64,000 nucleotides of DNA, taken from contig NW_006921539.1 in NCBI RefSeq assembly GCF_000340215.1, positions 3,489,733-3,553,732 of the forward strand, written 5' to 3'. The notes under the pieces are model-generated. The model was not told the origin of the DNA. It saw nothing but the letters and a program-made list of their open reading frames with translations, and did no database searches. This DNA is from Pseudocercospora fijiensis CIRAD86 (lineage: Eukaryota; Ascomycota; Dothideomycetes; Mycosphaerellales; Mycosphaerellaceae). Positions 23,138-33,961 of the stretch are shown here, piece after piece (position 1 is the first letter of the stretch; each line of letters opens with the position of its first letter). Made by a program: the position numbers and the translations under genes.

Positions 23138-24085
23138 ATGTCTGAACACTGCGGCAGCACAAGCCAATCCGATTGCAAGGTACGGTCTCGCTGTTCATTG
23201 CACCTGCACGTGTACAGAGGCCTTGACTGATCACTTCAAGCCCTGTCCTTCACAAACAGCACCGTCGCCCAGCTCGAAGGCAGACTGCATGAGCTCGCCG
23301 AACAGGATCAACAATATAGACCAAGATGGGGTCAGATCAACTCAAGGCTCGCGCAGCTCAAGAATGAGTACGAAGCGCTGATGCGAGAGAAGAACGCTCT
23401 GGTTGAAGAACAGGGTTCGATCCGTGTCAAGGTGCATGAGCGCAACGAAGAGTATCGAAGAACTCAACAGGCTATCGCGGCGCTCACGGGTGCTCGTGAT
23501 AGCGATTCAACAAGACAGAATGGCCTCGAGACTGCAGCTGCACCACCACATGGCCTTCCAACGGTCGCGAAGGCACCCAATCCGGCAATGGCCACAACGT
23601 CAAGCAGGATACGACCGACGGAAGAAGTCGAGACCATCATCATTGAGAGTGACGAGGAGGAAGAGGGTGAAGGCGATGAAGCACTCATCTCCGTTGGTAC
23701 AGCAAGTCGCCAGCTATTCAAGCCTGTCGATGCGATTCATGGGCGGTTCCCAACCGTCGTCAACATCAACGGCCAGTGGCACGAAATCCGATGCAAAGGC
23801 TGTGGCGCCAACATCAAGTCGAAAACTTCAACGTGGTTCAAAGGTCTTCGTGGGCTGAGATTCCACTACACGCGGTGTCACCTTCCTCGTGGTAGCTTCG
23901 CTCCAACTGCAGAAACTTGCTGCATCATGCGTCCAGTGAGCGCATCGGATATTGGCCTCATGGAACAAGGCTTAGCACCGCGTGACGTTGCGATTGAGGC
24001 ATGCTACGCACCCAAGATGCTGAGCGAGTCTCGTCAGGAGACCCGTCAGGCCAGCAGCAGTGTCCGGCCAAGTTGTACGTCGTGA
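23138..24085 (+). CDS. Zinc-finger-like coiled-coil protein (family member 2)
   Basis: The proposed exons are 23138-23179 (ATG in M-S-E-H-C) and 23273-24085, with a 93-bp phase-0 intron (GTACGG donor, CCCAG acceptor), giving about 284 residues. The second exon is secure and the first is less so, since other acceptors are possible. Residues about 15-80 form a coiled coil rich in Glu, Arg and Gln. An acidic tract (E-S-D-E-E-E-E-G-E-G-D-E) follows. The module W-H-E-I-R-C-K-G-C-G-A-N then lies near residues 180-216, followed by W-F-K-G-L-R-G-L-R-F-H and C-H. It is closest in layout to members 1 and 3. Confidence 0.65.
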
Positions 24086-24690
24086 TCCCCGTCTTCACAA
24101 CGATGACAGTTCGCACTGACCAGCAAAGCAGATAGTGAGGTCCATTGAACGTCAAGGAAGATATCAAGCAGCCATTATCATCGGAGAAGTGATGAGTGCC
24201 AGTTTTCGACTACGGCATGGTCGAGGTGCATTGAGGGTATGGATCGGGGCTGGACAGTGGAAAGGCGTGTACCGATCAAGAAAATATAGTGACCTTTCAC
24301 ATCCTCAGGCAATGCATAGTCAGTCATAGAAAGATGGTGAAGCAAGCACAATAGGCAAAGGAGGAAGCGTGAAATCAAGTCTCGGCCGGCCTCTCTGCGC
24401 CCGAACTGACTTGGGCCTGTTTCATATGTATTTCCGAAGTCTTCCAACTCCTAAGTAACAGGCCTTCTAAGCTGGCGACTCGCGGCGTCGCGATCCTCTG
24501 CTAAAGAGGAAATGTGCTGTGTTGTGGGTGCAATGTGAGGTTGGAAAGTCAGGCATCCGAGATGCAGGCCGAGTCTTGGCACGGAGCTAGCCCCGTTACG
24601 TTCTGTGCACATGCCGGCTCATTGACCTCACAACCTCGAAGCTGCTTGCAACAGCTCAAGCAACATCACTGAGTCTCGGCTAAAGACCAA
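24086..24690. other. Intergenic region, no gene seen
   Basis: Normal composition. It lies between zinc-finger family member 2 and VMA9 and probably contains the VMA9 promoter. Short frames on both strands lack coding character. Confidence 0.5.
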
Positions 24691-25103
24691 ATGGCGAACG
24701 GGTGAGCATTCTTCGCTGGATTCTAGGATACGTGCTGACATCGCCACTAGTTGGAGCATCCTGATCAGCATCATTGTGGTGCTAGCTGTCGCAGCTGGAG
24801 CCTGGTTCTTCAGTCCCAAAGGCGAGAACCAAACGTGCGTCCACCGGCACCTGAAAAGACTGGTCGCGCGAGTGCTGATAGATGGACAGTGTCTGGCGCT
24901 CAACAATAATACTATCAGCGGCAAGTTGCTGGCTCATGTGGGGTATGCGCATTCGATGGCAACAGCGTGCGATCAGCCGGCAAGCTAACCAGACAACAGC
25001 CATAACCTTCCTCGCACAATGGCATCCACTCATCTCGCCTGAACGAAACGATCTACGACCCGAGTTCAATCAGGGACCGGTAAAGGGCGGAAGCAGGTTT
25101 TGA
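24691..25103 (+). CDS. VMA9: V-type ATPase subunit e
   Basis: Four exons (24691-24701, 24751-24834, 24890-24942, 25000-25103) give 252 bases and 83 residues. Introns of 49, 55 and 57 bp have GTGAGC, GTGCGT and GTATGC donors, and the third has a GCTAAC branch. The protein has two membrane helices. The first ends in G-A-W-F-F-S-P-K-G-E-N-Q-T and the second contains S-C-W-L-M-W. The conserved tail reads H-P-L-I-S-P-E-R-N-D-L-R-P-E-F. These motifs are diagnostic of subunit e (Vma9), a small subunit of the membrane V0 sector that pumps protons into vacuoles and Golgi. The first exon has only 11 bases, so automatic predictions may miss it. Confidence 0.92.
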
Positions 25104-25334
25104 TGCAGCTTGAATGGGAATGGCGAAGGCGTACATGGCGTTTTGGGAAGCACGGGTTGTACAGGATGTAGGATTTCAAAGAGCGCGAGAGATGAGCACA
25201 GATGCGCAAGAGCATGAGAAGAAGCATCGGGAGTAAGACAAGCGAAGCAATATATCAGGCCCATGAGATGCCATGTGACAGATGCCCAGGCTCGATGATG
25301 TATGCTATGTAATGGTATGCCCGTGTCAGGCTCC

Positions 25335-26448
25335 TCATCCAAGTCCTACAGTCTCCATGAACGTTCTCCAGACCTCGATTAGATCTCCTGTCTCCACCAC
25401 TCCGGCTGCGGCGACTCCTCCACCTACTCCGACCGCGCGCAGTATGCCCTGGGAAGAAGTCAGCAAATGTCAGGTACCCAGTCTTCTGCTACTCACCCAT
25501 CCAATACCCGCCCTGCACACCGCGCCCACGGCCGCCAGTAATGCCGCCCTCACATAGCCGCAATCCAGCAAAATCTCCAATGCCGCGATGTTGTTGATGA
25601 TGACAGCCCAGGAAACTGCCGAAGCACTGCTTGGAAGATCGTAGTTCCAGACAAGTAGCATGAGCGGAAAGAGCTTGGTGAAACTGCTGACTAGTAGCGC
25701 AGTGCTGATGAGAGCTGGATGCGGGTAATGTGGAATCAGCGCTGAAATCGGGCGCGGGAATTCCGTCGACAAGAGAGTCCTGATCGGAGCATGGAAAGAT
25801 ACTGTCTCCAAGGTGCAGAGAGCGAGGAAGAAGAGATACTGGAGCAATATGGGCTGGGTAGCCAAGATAGAATTGTCTGGGTCTGAGTTGCTCAAAGTCT
25901 GGTTGCCACGCGTGGACGAGTTGCTGGAGCCACTGTCTCCGGACGGAAACGGAGGTAGAGGTGGAGGTGGCGATAGAGGAAGTGCTGGTGATGCTGGAGT
26001 GGCCTTCTCAATTCTTGCCCATGTCAGATAGACGTCGAACAGGAGTAGAAGAATGCCCAGGCGGACAATCGATTGCTTGTCTTATCAGTCCATGTTCGAA
26101 GTTTTCTCGTGGTTCCCGAGACGCTTACATCAAATCTCCCATCTTCACGTCCAAGTCTGTTGAAAAGGAGATGTCTGTAGACCTACCGCGGTTCAGCATT
26201 TGCTGCGCGAGAAGTCCCATGCTCCGATGTAATTGAGAACTTCGTCTCTTAAAACATACCTGTGGCTTGATCAAGACCAAGTCGATGAATAGCACTACAA
26301 AGTCATGCTCGACATATTTGTCCGCGAAGCGCTTACAGCGCGGACATTGTGTCAATCGCACTCCCTTGCCAAGCGCCTTATCATCTGCTTTGCTGTATGT
26401 TGTGTAGAGTGTGCTCACTGGATACCGGCACTCGATACATATTGGCAT
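25335..26448 (-). CDS. ARV1: Arv1 family protein
   Basis: Four exons on the minus strand (26260-26448, 26129-26182, 25497-26075, 25335-25448) give 936 bases and 311 residues. All introns are phase 0, of 77, 53 and 48 bp, with GTATGT, GTAAGC and GTGAGT donors. The N-terminal Arv1 homology domain has the zinc-ribbon pair C-I-E-C and C-P-R-C-K-R-F-A-D-K-Y-V-E, then H-D-F-V-V-L-F-I-D-L-V-L-I-K and Y-R-H-L-L-F-N-R-L. Several membrane segments follow. Arv1 is an ER membrane protein needed for sterol distribution and GPI-anchor synthesis. An in-frame ATG at 26571 would add 41 residues, but the family starts at M-P-I-C-I-E-C, so 26448 is preferred. Confidence 0.92.
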
Positions 26449-27087
26449 GTTGCTATGTTCTATTCTTGACGGAGAGAGAGTGGAGATGGAGTGAGAGAAG
26501 TGTAGAAGGATGATGGCAGGGCCCGGAGATGCCAAGCTGTTACGGAAGGGACAGTCTATTAACTTTGGCAAGCGGGGATGACTAATAGAATATGGGAACG
26601 CTTACCTCCTGTAAATAATCAGACCGTGCTCTGATCTCTGTTGTAGAAGGAGCTCTCAAACGCGACAACAACGCATCTTTCACGATCAAGTTCTCGAGGC
26701 ATCTCGATAATAGCGTTGAGTGGTTCGAGGACTCACATCAGGATTAGTGGGCCTGCAATGGCATCTCGCGCTCTCACAAGAAACCTCTCACGCGACGGAG
26801 GCCGAGGCAGACCTTGCAGCAATGATATATGTACGACATTCCAAGAGCAGCTACCGGCTTCATGAAAAGGCAAGAACGAAATACGAGATCTTCTCAATAC
26901 GAAGCTGAGTAGCACGACCAAATTGACGGCACGACATCGGGCATATGGCGTGTTCTAAAGAAAGAACGGTAGTGCGTCCTATATCATCCTTGGGCGAGAT
27001 CTCGGTTTGTTTGGAGTTCAGATTGACTACAACAGCACCTTGATCAGTACAGACAAAGGACTTGGTAGGACACCAGTCCAGTACGAA
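26449..27087. other. Intergenic region, no gene seen
   Basis: Divergent region between ARV1 (minus) and a secreted protein gene (plus). It should hold both promoters. No motif or additional gene was recognised. Confidence 0.5.
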
Positions 27088-27456
27088 ATGCAGCTCTTCT
27101 CCCTTCTTCCCGCCACGCTTTTGCTGGCTGCCGTCTCAGCCCAAGAGACAACTTGGTCATGTCCAGCGGCCTCAAACACGAACGCAACGATTGCGGTTGG
27201 CGACAAGAACTACAATTACAACATCCAGTGCGACACGCACTACTTCGGAGATGAAGTCACCCGCTTCTACGTCCAGGACAGCAACCTTGAGGCCTGCGCC
27301 AAGTCTTGCTCTGAGCATCAGGAAGGCAGCGCTCCTTGCAAAGCTGCCACCGTTGTCTCCATGACGAGCACTTGCATCTTGAGAAGTAGTGTGGGAGATA
27401 TTGCGCAGAGGCCGGGACTTTTGACTGCTGTGTTGGAAAGCGTGGCTTGTGAGTGA
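27088..27456 (+). CDS. Small secreted cysteine-rich protein
   Basis: The chosen start M-Q-L-F-S-L-L-P opens a clear signal peptide ending near V-S-A-Q, giving about 122 residues. The same frame is open upstream to 27007, but that would bury the signal peptide. The mature part has seven cysteines, including C-A-K-S-C, A-P-C and S-T-C. It looks like a small PAN-like or effector-type protein. No enzyme motif is present. It likely acts outside the cell. The stop lies in a GTGAGT-like context, so an undetected 3' exon is possible. Confidence 0.65.
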   Translation: MQLFSLLPATLLLAAVSAQETTWSCPAASNTNATIAVGDKNYNYNIQCDTHYFGDEVTRFYVQDSNLEACAKSCSEHQEGSAPCKAATVVSMTSTCILRSSVGDIAQRPGLLTAVLESVACE

Positions 27457-28082
27457 TCTTCGTGCCGTTGAGGAGCTATTGTAGAAGCTGACAGATGAAG
27501 AGGATAAGAAGGAGTCATAGCACCTTTTCTGAGGAGAGATTTGATACGCTTTGCCATGTGAGAGGATACTGTTTCAAGGCGATGTAGCTTGACGTTGACG
27601 GATTGCGAGAAGATGTCCTTGAAGACTATGTTCGCATATCTTTCAGATCACCATCGGGTTTAATTGCAGCACTTTTCCTCCATATTTTGCTCTTGGACTC
27701 ATGAGCTGGGCTCATGACTCCTTGCGATGTGAGACGTGATGTGTTACCTAGGTACTGGCTTGGCATTTCACATGCTGGCTTCGACTTTCATTTGTGAAAG
27801 CTGAAGGCAGCTCCCTGAACTGGCTGATCTTGTTTAGGACGGCGAAGCTCACGCACGGGCCTACGCAAAATTTCAAAACAGGCGTGCGCCGTTTCTCGTG
27901 TTTTCCTCGTCAAGGACCTCATTTTCCGGTGTGGTCGGCGCCAACACGGCAGATGCGAGAAGGTCATCAGGATCCTCCCATTGAATCCATCCACGGTATC
28001 AGCGCTGACCGCGCCATTGCACTTCACGTCAGTCATGGCCCTGTCACCTGCCTAAACATGCTGACTCCGTTGTAGGCTCGCC
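27457..28082. other. Intergenic region, no gene seen
   Basis: Normal composition, with short overlapping frames only. It includes the upstream region of zinc-finger family member 3. Confidence 0.5.
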
Positions 28083-29329
28083 ATGATGCGCGGCCGGCAA
28101 CAGCAAGCGTCTGATGCTCTCCGTGCCAATCTTTTCAGGCTGTTAGATGAGGCAGATGCCCTCAAGCAAGAAATCGAGCAAGCAAAGGCTCGTGTCACCC
28201 AACACAAGGACGCATTGGCGCATGCCGAGAACCAGCAATTTGAGAAAGAAAGCAGACTTGAGCAGAATTTGTCGCAGCAATTGGAGATCAGGAAGCAGGA
28301 CCGGCAGGCAAGCAGGCGTTTCGCACTTGAAAATGACCTACACTAACATGTCGAATGTAGCTCACCACGCAAACCAGCATGGAGTCAAGGCCACAACAGA
28401 TGCCGCTGCCGCAGCCACCTTCGAGAAAGCGCACGAAGCTATCCAGCTCCAACACCATAAATCCCGCTATACCAGATGCTCTCCACAACTCAGCTTCTCA
28501 CCGTCCGGGCCTGGTTCCGAATCCTGAATGGAGTCAAGCTACATGGAAAGATCACATCATCCTCGCCAAGGACCAATTCGCATCCAGTGGACACATCTAC
28601 ATAAATAAGCGATTCACCAACGTCGAACTGATCGAAAATTGTTGGTATGAGATGTTCTGCCCTTTTTGCGGCGCGAATAATCCAAAACGTGAGGAGGAAT
28701 CCTTCTTCAAAAGCGAGGCTCTCAAGAAGCATATGAGAATTTCACATCGCAATGACTCGTATGCGCACTATCCTCGTGGCATCGAGGACTCTGATCTTGT
28801 TAGGCTGACCCATGTCCTTTCGCATGATGAGGTTAAAGCTCTACGGTCGGGAAAGATGATTGTGAAGACGGTCCGTGGAATTCGGAAACTCCGAGTACGT
28901 TCCGAGCAGACTCCCTGTGCACCACAGAACGACACCAATGACGAGGAGATCTTACGCGAGGCCAAGAATGCAGAGCAATGCGCTGATCAGAAGGGTGTCG
29001 AGCCGTCGCGGACCGCCGTCAACGATGTCAGTGATGAAGACATCATGCATGTTATCAACGCACAACGCATCACTGGGAGCAGCGAGTACATTCCTCGTGC
29101 CACTTCCCGCACCCTCGAAGACGAGCCTGGCGACAAGGCAGAACACCTGTACGTGCCAACATTCTCTTCTTTCCCTCGTGCTTCGCGATCGGATTTTCGC
29201 GATCCTGACGCAAACGTGGAGGAGTCTTCCGACGTTGCGAAAAAGCGCAAGCGCATCAGCTATAGTGATGTGGAAGAGGACGAAGAGGATATCTTCGGGG
29301 ACCGTCTGGCGGACACAAGTCCGATTTAG
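28083..29329 (+). CDS. Zinc-finger-like coiled-coil protein (family member 3)
   Basis: Exons are 28083-28307 and 28361-29329, with a 53-bp phase-0 intron that appears to use a GC donor (CAG/GCAAGC) with an ACTAACA branch and TGTAG acceptor, giving about 397 residues. Residues about 10-75 form a coiled coil. The intron falls just after it, as in member 1. The module W-Y-E-M-F-C-P-F-C-G-A-N lies near residue 169, followed by F-F-K-S-E-A-L-K-K-H-M-R-I-S-H. The C-terminus is acidic and ends after a K-K-R-K-R basic cluster, a possible nuclear signal. The role is unknown. It is located 4 kb from the divergent pair of members 1 and 2, with VMA9 and ARV1 between. Confidence 0.75.
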
Positions 29330-29830
29330 ATGGACAGGCAACAACCACGAATAGTCTCGCAAGAGTTGCACACGCAAAGTGCTGTTGGCAGCGAGCGGTG
29401 GAGAGGAGGCTTGTCGAAAGGGAAACTGGCGTGGACAGACGCGCTGAAGGATGCACAAGACTCAACTACGTTGATGTGAATCAAGTGTGCACAAGTAAAG
29501 CAGTTCAGATCTGCTGTTAATGCAATGTCAAGCGAAAACGAATGCCGAAGTTCCACCACATCTCAGCACCACGCTAACCACACTTCACCAAGTCGGAACC
29601 ATTCAAGTCCTCCTGGGCAGCAGCACTTCTCACAATTCTTCAACCGATGACATGACATGGCAAAGAATACACAGAACGTATCTTCGCTTGGGCTGAACTG
29701 GTCGGTCAAGAGAAGCGCACTTAAAGCTGCTCGGAAGTTTAAGGTTCGGAAGTTAGAGATGTCGATAACAGGTACGTCTGGCAACACTTCGTATCATAAC
29801 TTTTTAGAAGCAAGCTACTTTGTACTAATA
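29330..29830. other. Intergenic region, no gene seen
   Basis: This should contain the 3' end of the zinc-finger gene and the promoter of the antiporter gene. A frame runs into the antiporter from 29657, but the family N-terminus fits the ATG at 29831. Confidence 0.5.
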
Positions 29831-31507
29831 ATGGCATCTTCACAAAAAGGTCTTTTCGAAGGCCAGAGCCCGTTGCAATATGATCCTTCGAATCCGATCA
29901 TTTTATTCTTGTTTCAGGTACGGTTGGAATCGAGCAAATGCAAGTGCGATCGTATTGATACTACTTACTGACATGAGCTTTAAAGGTCGTCATAATACTG
30001 ATTGTATCGCATTTGGTGCATTTTGTCCTTTCACGACTATACCAGCCAAGAGTCGTATCTGAAGTCGTCGGCGGGCTGATCCTCGGGCCATCAGTGCTCG
30101 GTCATGTTCCTCATTACATGGACACGTGAGTTTTGGATCTTTCTGGAGGTGTGTCCAGCTCTGACAGGTTTTGTAGACTGTTCCCCACCTCAGCAAAGCC
30201 GATTTTTGACGCAGCCTCTACGCTCGGTTTGATCTTCCTCATGTTTCTCGTCGGCCTTGAAACAGATCTTACAGTCGTACGTAAACATTGGCGATCTGCC
30301 ACGGCAGTAGCGGGACTTGGTATTGTAATCCCATTTGGGCTTGGCGTTGCTGTTGCCGTTGGAATTTATCACCACATCGAATCGAAGAATGAGAATGCGG
30401 CGAGCTTTGGGGTGTTCGTGCTCTTTGTCGGACTGGCAATGGCGATTACTGTATGACATATCATCTTCCTCTCTCCGTGCAACGCTGTGCTAACAACTCC
30501 AGGCTTTTCCAGTGCTTGCTCGAATACTGATGGAGCTCGATCTCCTAACCTCACCAGTGGGCTTGATTGCATTATCTGCAGGTGTTGCGAATGATGTAGT
30601 TGGTTGGACTCTACTCGGTGTCAGCATTGCACTCGCACAAGCCAGCTCTGGGCAGGTAGCCATCTACATGCTCCTCTGCTGCACTGCTTGGGCTTTGTTG
30701 ATGGTATACGGCATCCGGCCACTACTTCACCGCTTTGTGCGTTTGTCGCTGTCTGAGGCCAGTAAGCCTGCCGAGATGCAGCTTGCTGTAATATCGCTGC
30801 TAGTATTGGTTTCGGCGCTGTTCACCGGCATGATTGGTAAGTATTCTTATTGCCCACGACGTCTTGCTGCTAATCCGAGCAGGCATACATCCAATCTTTG
30901 GCGCATTTATGGCCGGAGCTATTGTGCCCAAAGAGGGTGGCTACCACGAGAAGCTAGAAATTCGATTCGCTCCAGTCGTCTATAATGTGCTTCTGCCACC
31001 ATTCTTCGCGCTCTGCGGCATCAACACGAACATCTCTGGTCTTACCAGTGGCGCCGACTGGGGGTATGTGGCAGCAGTCTGTTTCATCGCCTTCGTAGGA
31101 AAGGTCGTCGGCGGGTTCATTGCTGCGAAGCTGTGCAAGATCAAGACTCGTGAAAGTCTGACGATCGGCGTGCTTATGAGCTGCAAAGGCATTGTTGAGC
31201 TCATAGCATTGGTAAGGACACGTTCAAAGTTTGTTCCATGGCGAAGCTGACACTCGGATAGAACATTGGCTTGCAAGCTGGCATCATTTCGCAGGAAACG
31301 TTCACCATTTTCGTGGTCATGGCCGTGATCCTAACGGGATTGACGCAGCCAGTCGTCGGATGGCTCTTCCCGATGTCTTTACGCGATCCTCATGGGCACA
31401 TTTATTCCGAACAGAGCTTCATTCAAAGCAGCCAAAGCACATCCGAGAGAGTTCTGCCGTCGACGCCGGAGACTGCTGAGAAGCCCAGTATGCTGACCGG
31501 AGTGTGA
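29831..31507 (+). CDS. KHA1: Kha1-like cation/proton antiporter (CPA2 family)
   Basis: Six exons (29831-29917, 29986-30125, 30177-30450, 30503-30836, 30883-31211, 31262-31507) give 1410 bases and 469 residues. All five introns (46-68 bp) have GT donors and AG acceptors and keep the frame. The N-terminus has the family pattern with Q-P-R-V-V-S-E-V-V-G-G-L-I-L-G-P followed by many membrane helices. Further family segments are T-A-F-P-V-L-A-R-I-L, A-N-D-V-V-G-W, F-G-A-F-M-A-G-A-I-V-P and M-S-C-K-G-I-V-E-L-I. The protein exchanges K+ or Na+ for H+ across an internal membrane. It lacks the long cytosolic tail of yeast Kha1 (873 residues), so it is a membrane-domain-only form. Confidence 0.88.
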
Positions 31508-31927
31508 GAGACTTGCTGAGGTCAATCACTACGTGGCAACAGCGGATTCACCTGGATTCAGATATTGTGCTGCACTGTCATCGAATTTTAAGCACTCCTG
31601 TTGTGCTCTTTCTTTCGGACCAATCTCCGTCTGGATCCCATTCCTCCTCTTGCCGAGCTTCCCTTCGTAAATATTTCAGAGACGTTCGTGCGCCGCAGCT
31701 CTCGTGTTCTGGAGTAACCGCCTTCGAGACGAGTGTGTGATGAAGAGGAAGAAAGATGGAGACATCCTCCACACACCTCGAGACGGAGCATCTTTTCCCC
31801 GAAGATTTCCCCAAAACGGGATCCCGACCCGCCCGTACCTCTCGCCCCTCACAGGCGAATGACGGAGCTCATGGCAGATTGTTGAAAGTCACTACCAGAG
31901 ATCACCCCATGCAGTCGGTCGCCGAAA
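31508..31927. other. Intergenic region, no gene seen
   Basis: Promoter side of the 31928-32209 frame. An overlapping frame at 31756-31980 has no recognisable motif. Confidence 0.45.
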
Positions 31928-32209
31928 ATGGCGTCCAACAAGCGTATAAAGATCTCAACCTCTTCAAACATCCATTCTGACACCTTTTACCAAAAAGTCG
32001 TAGACCATAACACAGGCACCACGAAAGTCGTAGACAAGCGAGAACCTACTCACTGGCAAGTGAAGGGAGAAGTGATAGGGAACCCAGAAGATCCTGAGAA
32101 ATACCAGAGCCGGAAACAGAGCGAAGGGGAGCCTGAAGTGAAAGAAGTTCCAGTGACCGACGAGCCCAAGCAAGAGTTATCGAAAGAATACGATACAAGT
32201 CAGCTTTGA
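31928..32209 (+). CDS. Small hydrophilic protein, in frame upstream of RpiB
   Basis: A 93-residue frame rich in Lys, Glu and Asp, with no signal peptide or membrane segment. It includes a basic start (N-K-R-I-K) and an acidic tail. It ends in TGA only six bases before the ATG of the RpiB gene, and both are in the same frame. No family was recognised. It could be an independent small protein, a long upstream frame on the RpiB mRNA, or an N-terminal region joined by stop-codon readthrough. The sequence does not decide between these. Confidence 0.5.
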   Translation: MASNKRIKISTSSNIHSDTFYQKVVDHNTGTTKVVDKREPTHWQVKGEVIGNPEDPEKYQSRKQSEGEPEVKEVPVTDEPKQELSKEYDTSQL

Positions 32210-32215
32210 AACAAC

Positions 32216-32707
32216 ATGGCATCAACCGGCACCCAAGGCCTCGTCATCGCGATGGGAGCAGACGACGCAGGATGTGGATACAAGAACAAGATCAAAGCAG
32301 ATTTCGAAGCCGACCCAAGAGTTGCCAAGGTCATCGATGTCGGCGTGAACGAGTCCTCGGATAAGACCGCCTACCCACACCCAGCTGTCGATGCTGCAAA
32401 GCTGGTCCAGAGCGGCGAGGCGGACCGAGCACTTTTGATCTGCGGGACTGGACTTGGTGTTGCTATTAGCGCGAACAAAGTTCCTGGGATCCGAGCGGTC
32501 ACTGCGCACGATAGTTTCAGTGTTGAGAGAGCGGTTTTGAGTAACAATGCTCAGGTGCTGTGTATGGGTGAGAGAGTCGTTGGTATTGAGCTTGCGAGGA
32601 GGTTGGCGAAGGAGTGGATTGGATATAAGTTTGATCCTACTTCGGCGAGCGCGCAGAAGGTGGAGGCTATTATGGAGCATGAGAAGAAGAATTTCAGCTT
32701 GAGCTAG
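32216..32707 (+). CDS. rpiB: RpiB/LacAB-type sugar-phosphate isomerase
   Basis: A single exon of 163 residues, close to the usual 140-160 of the family. The N-terminus has [11 protein letters not shown], matching the substrate-binding Asp loop. The conserved active-site segment [14 protein letters not shown] and following G-I-R-A-V-T-A-H-D are present, as is [12 protein letters not shown]. The family interconverts aldose and ketose phosphates, such as ribose 5-phosphate and ribulose 5-phosphate, or four-carbon erythritol-pathway intermediates in some fungi. The exact substrate is not determined here. It should be cytosolic. Confidence 0.9.
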   Translation: MASTGTQGLVIAMGADDAGCGYKNKIKADFEADPRVAKVIDVGVNESSDKTAYPHPAVDAAKLVQSGEADRALLICGTGLGVAISANKVPGIRAVTAHDSFSVERAVLSNNAQVLCMGERVVGIELARRLAKEWIGYKFDPTSASAQKVEAIMEHEKKNFSLS

Positions 32708-32946
32708 TAATTTTGTCTGGGCGGGCGGGAGTGCTGTAGGGCAGGAAGAGGGAGAAGGTCGTGAGGAGATGTTGTACGGAAGAAAGCTTTGCATTCAGAG
32801 AAGGTGTTTGAGAAGGACCAGCCTTGACACCTTGATCTATGATTTCTCTCTTTCCGTACTTACACGGGCTTGCTCGGTTGGGCGGTGCTGCGAGCATAGA
32901 TCTCGAGCTCGTCCACCGTGGCCGCAGCAGATCGTCCTCAATGACC

Positions 32947-33750
32947 CTAGAAGACGGTAACAACGTTGTGAGCTCCTACCAGATGCTTCAGAGCACTCGT
33001 GATGTTGCCCAGTGCGCGACCATCCACTCCACGGGCACGGAATGCTGGGCTGGGCCTGTCATTGTCTTTGGCTATGACGCAGACATGCCGAACGAAATGA
33101 GGAAGTCCTGAGGTACGGATCAGATCTAGCCAGATCTCAGTCAGGCCTTGAAAGATCTGGCGATCAAGCTGTTTTGGGTCTTGGGGTCGGTGGCCGGATG
33201 AAGACCACTGATCGCGATGTGCGAGTATCCTTTTTTCTGCCATCGTCAACGGCTGTCTGACGAGATTTGCGTTGCTCAGCTGTTCTGGTGGGTTACTGAA
33301 ATCTGCTGATGGGAACAGCTCTATGACAAGCTTGGTCCGCCATCTGTATTGCTCATCGTCTGACCGACGGCAGAAGTGGTTGAACTCACGATAGTCCATT
33401 GCCATTTCGCGAAGCCAACTCCGCTCTACGTCTCGTACTATTTTGAAGAATGCCAAGTCAGTAAGACATGGTCCGATACTTGCATGTATCCATTCACGGA
33501 AGTGGCTCCACTCCGTATGATCCATAAGATGGCGTGCGAGGCGCTGAAAATCGAGGTCGATGCCAGGAGGCGGAGGTATTTTCGTTGTGTTCAATCGCTG
33601 GTGCTGAAGGAGGCGTATTGCAATGTGTCGTCGTAGCTTACATATGCCGGGCACCAGAGAGGGAGCGATCATTAGCTTGAGCTCGTATGGGAGTGTAGGG
33701 TTACTGTTCATGATGAGTAGTGATCTTGTGAAGTTTGCTGAGATGCACAT
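32947..33750 (-). CDS. Hypothetical protein
   Basis: A single exon of 267 residues. A second in-frame ATG at 33711 (M-N-S-N-P-T-L-P-Y-E-L-K) may be the true start, giving 254 residues. The sequence is not low-complexity and includes many Arg, Trp and His residues (for example D-H-T-E-W-S-H-F-R-E-W). There is no signal peptide or membrane segment. The L-P-Y-E-L-K-L-M-I-A start recalls the short F-box-like start of many ascomycete proteins (L-P-x-E-L), but this is only a suggestion. It is convergent with the RpiB gene. Confidence 0.55.
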   Translation of the reverse strand: MCISANFTRSLLIMNSNPTLPYELKLMIAPSLVPGICKLRRHIAIRLLQHQRLNTTKIPPPPGIDLDFQRLARHLMDHTEWSHFREWIHASIGPCLTDLAFFKIVRDVERSWLREMAMDYREFNHFCRRSDDEQYRWRTKLVIELFPSADFSNPPEQLSNANLVRQPLTMAEKRILAHRDQWSSSGHRPQDPKQLDRQIFQGLTEIWLDLIRTSGLPHFVRHVCVIAKDNDRPSPAFRARGVDGRALGNITSALKHLVGAHNVVTVF

Positions 33751-33961
33751 TCGAGGTCAACCAGCTATTCTTAAGTGATGAAATCCGAGATCTATCTCGC
33801 AGAAGGACCGTGAATCTTGATCAAATATCAGATTATGTGAGACATCAGAACTGTGTTAGACACCGTACGGCTAGTAAGACGTCTTTGCGAAGCAGCACTT
33901 GTTGAGCAGAACAGAACAGCACTGAATGCCAGGATTTTTCCGTCCCCCATTCCACCGGCGC

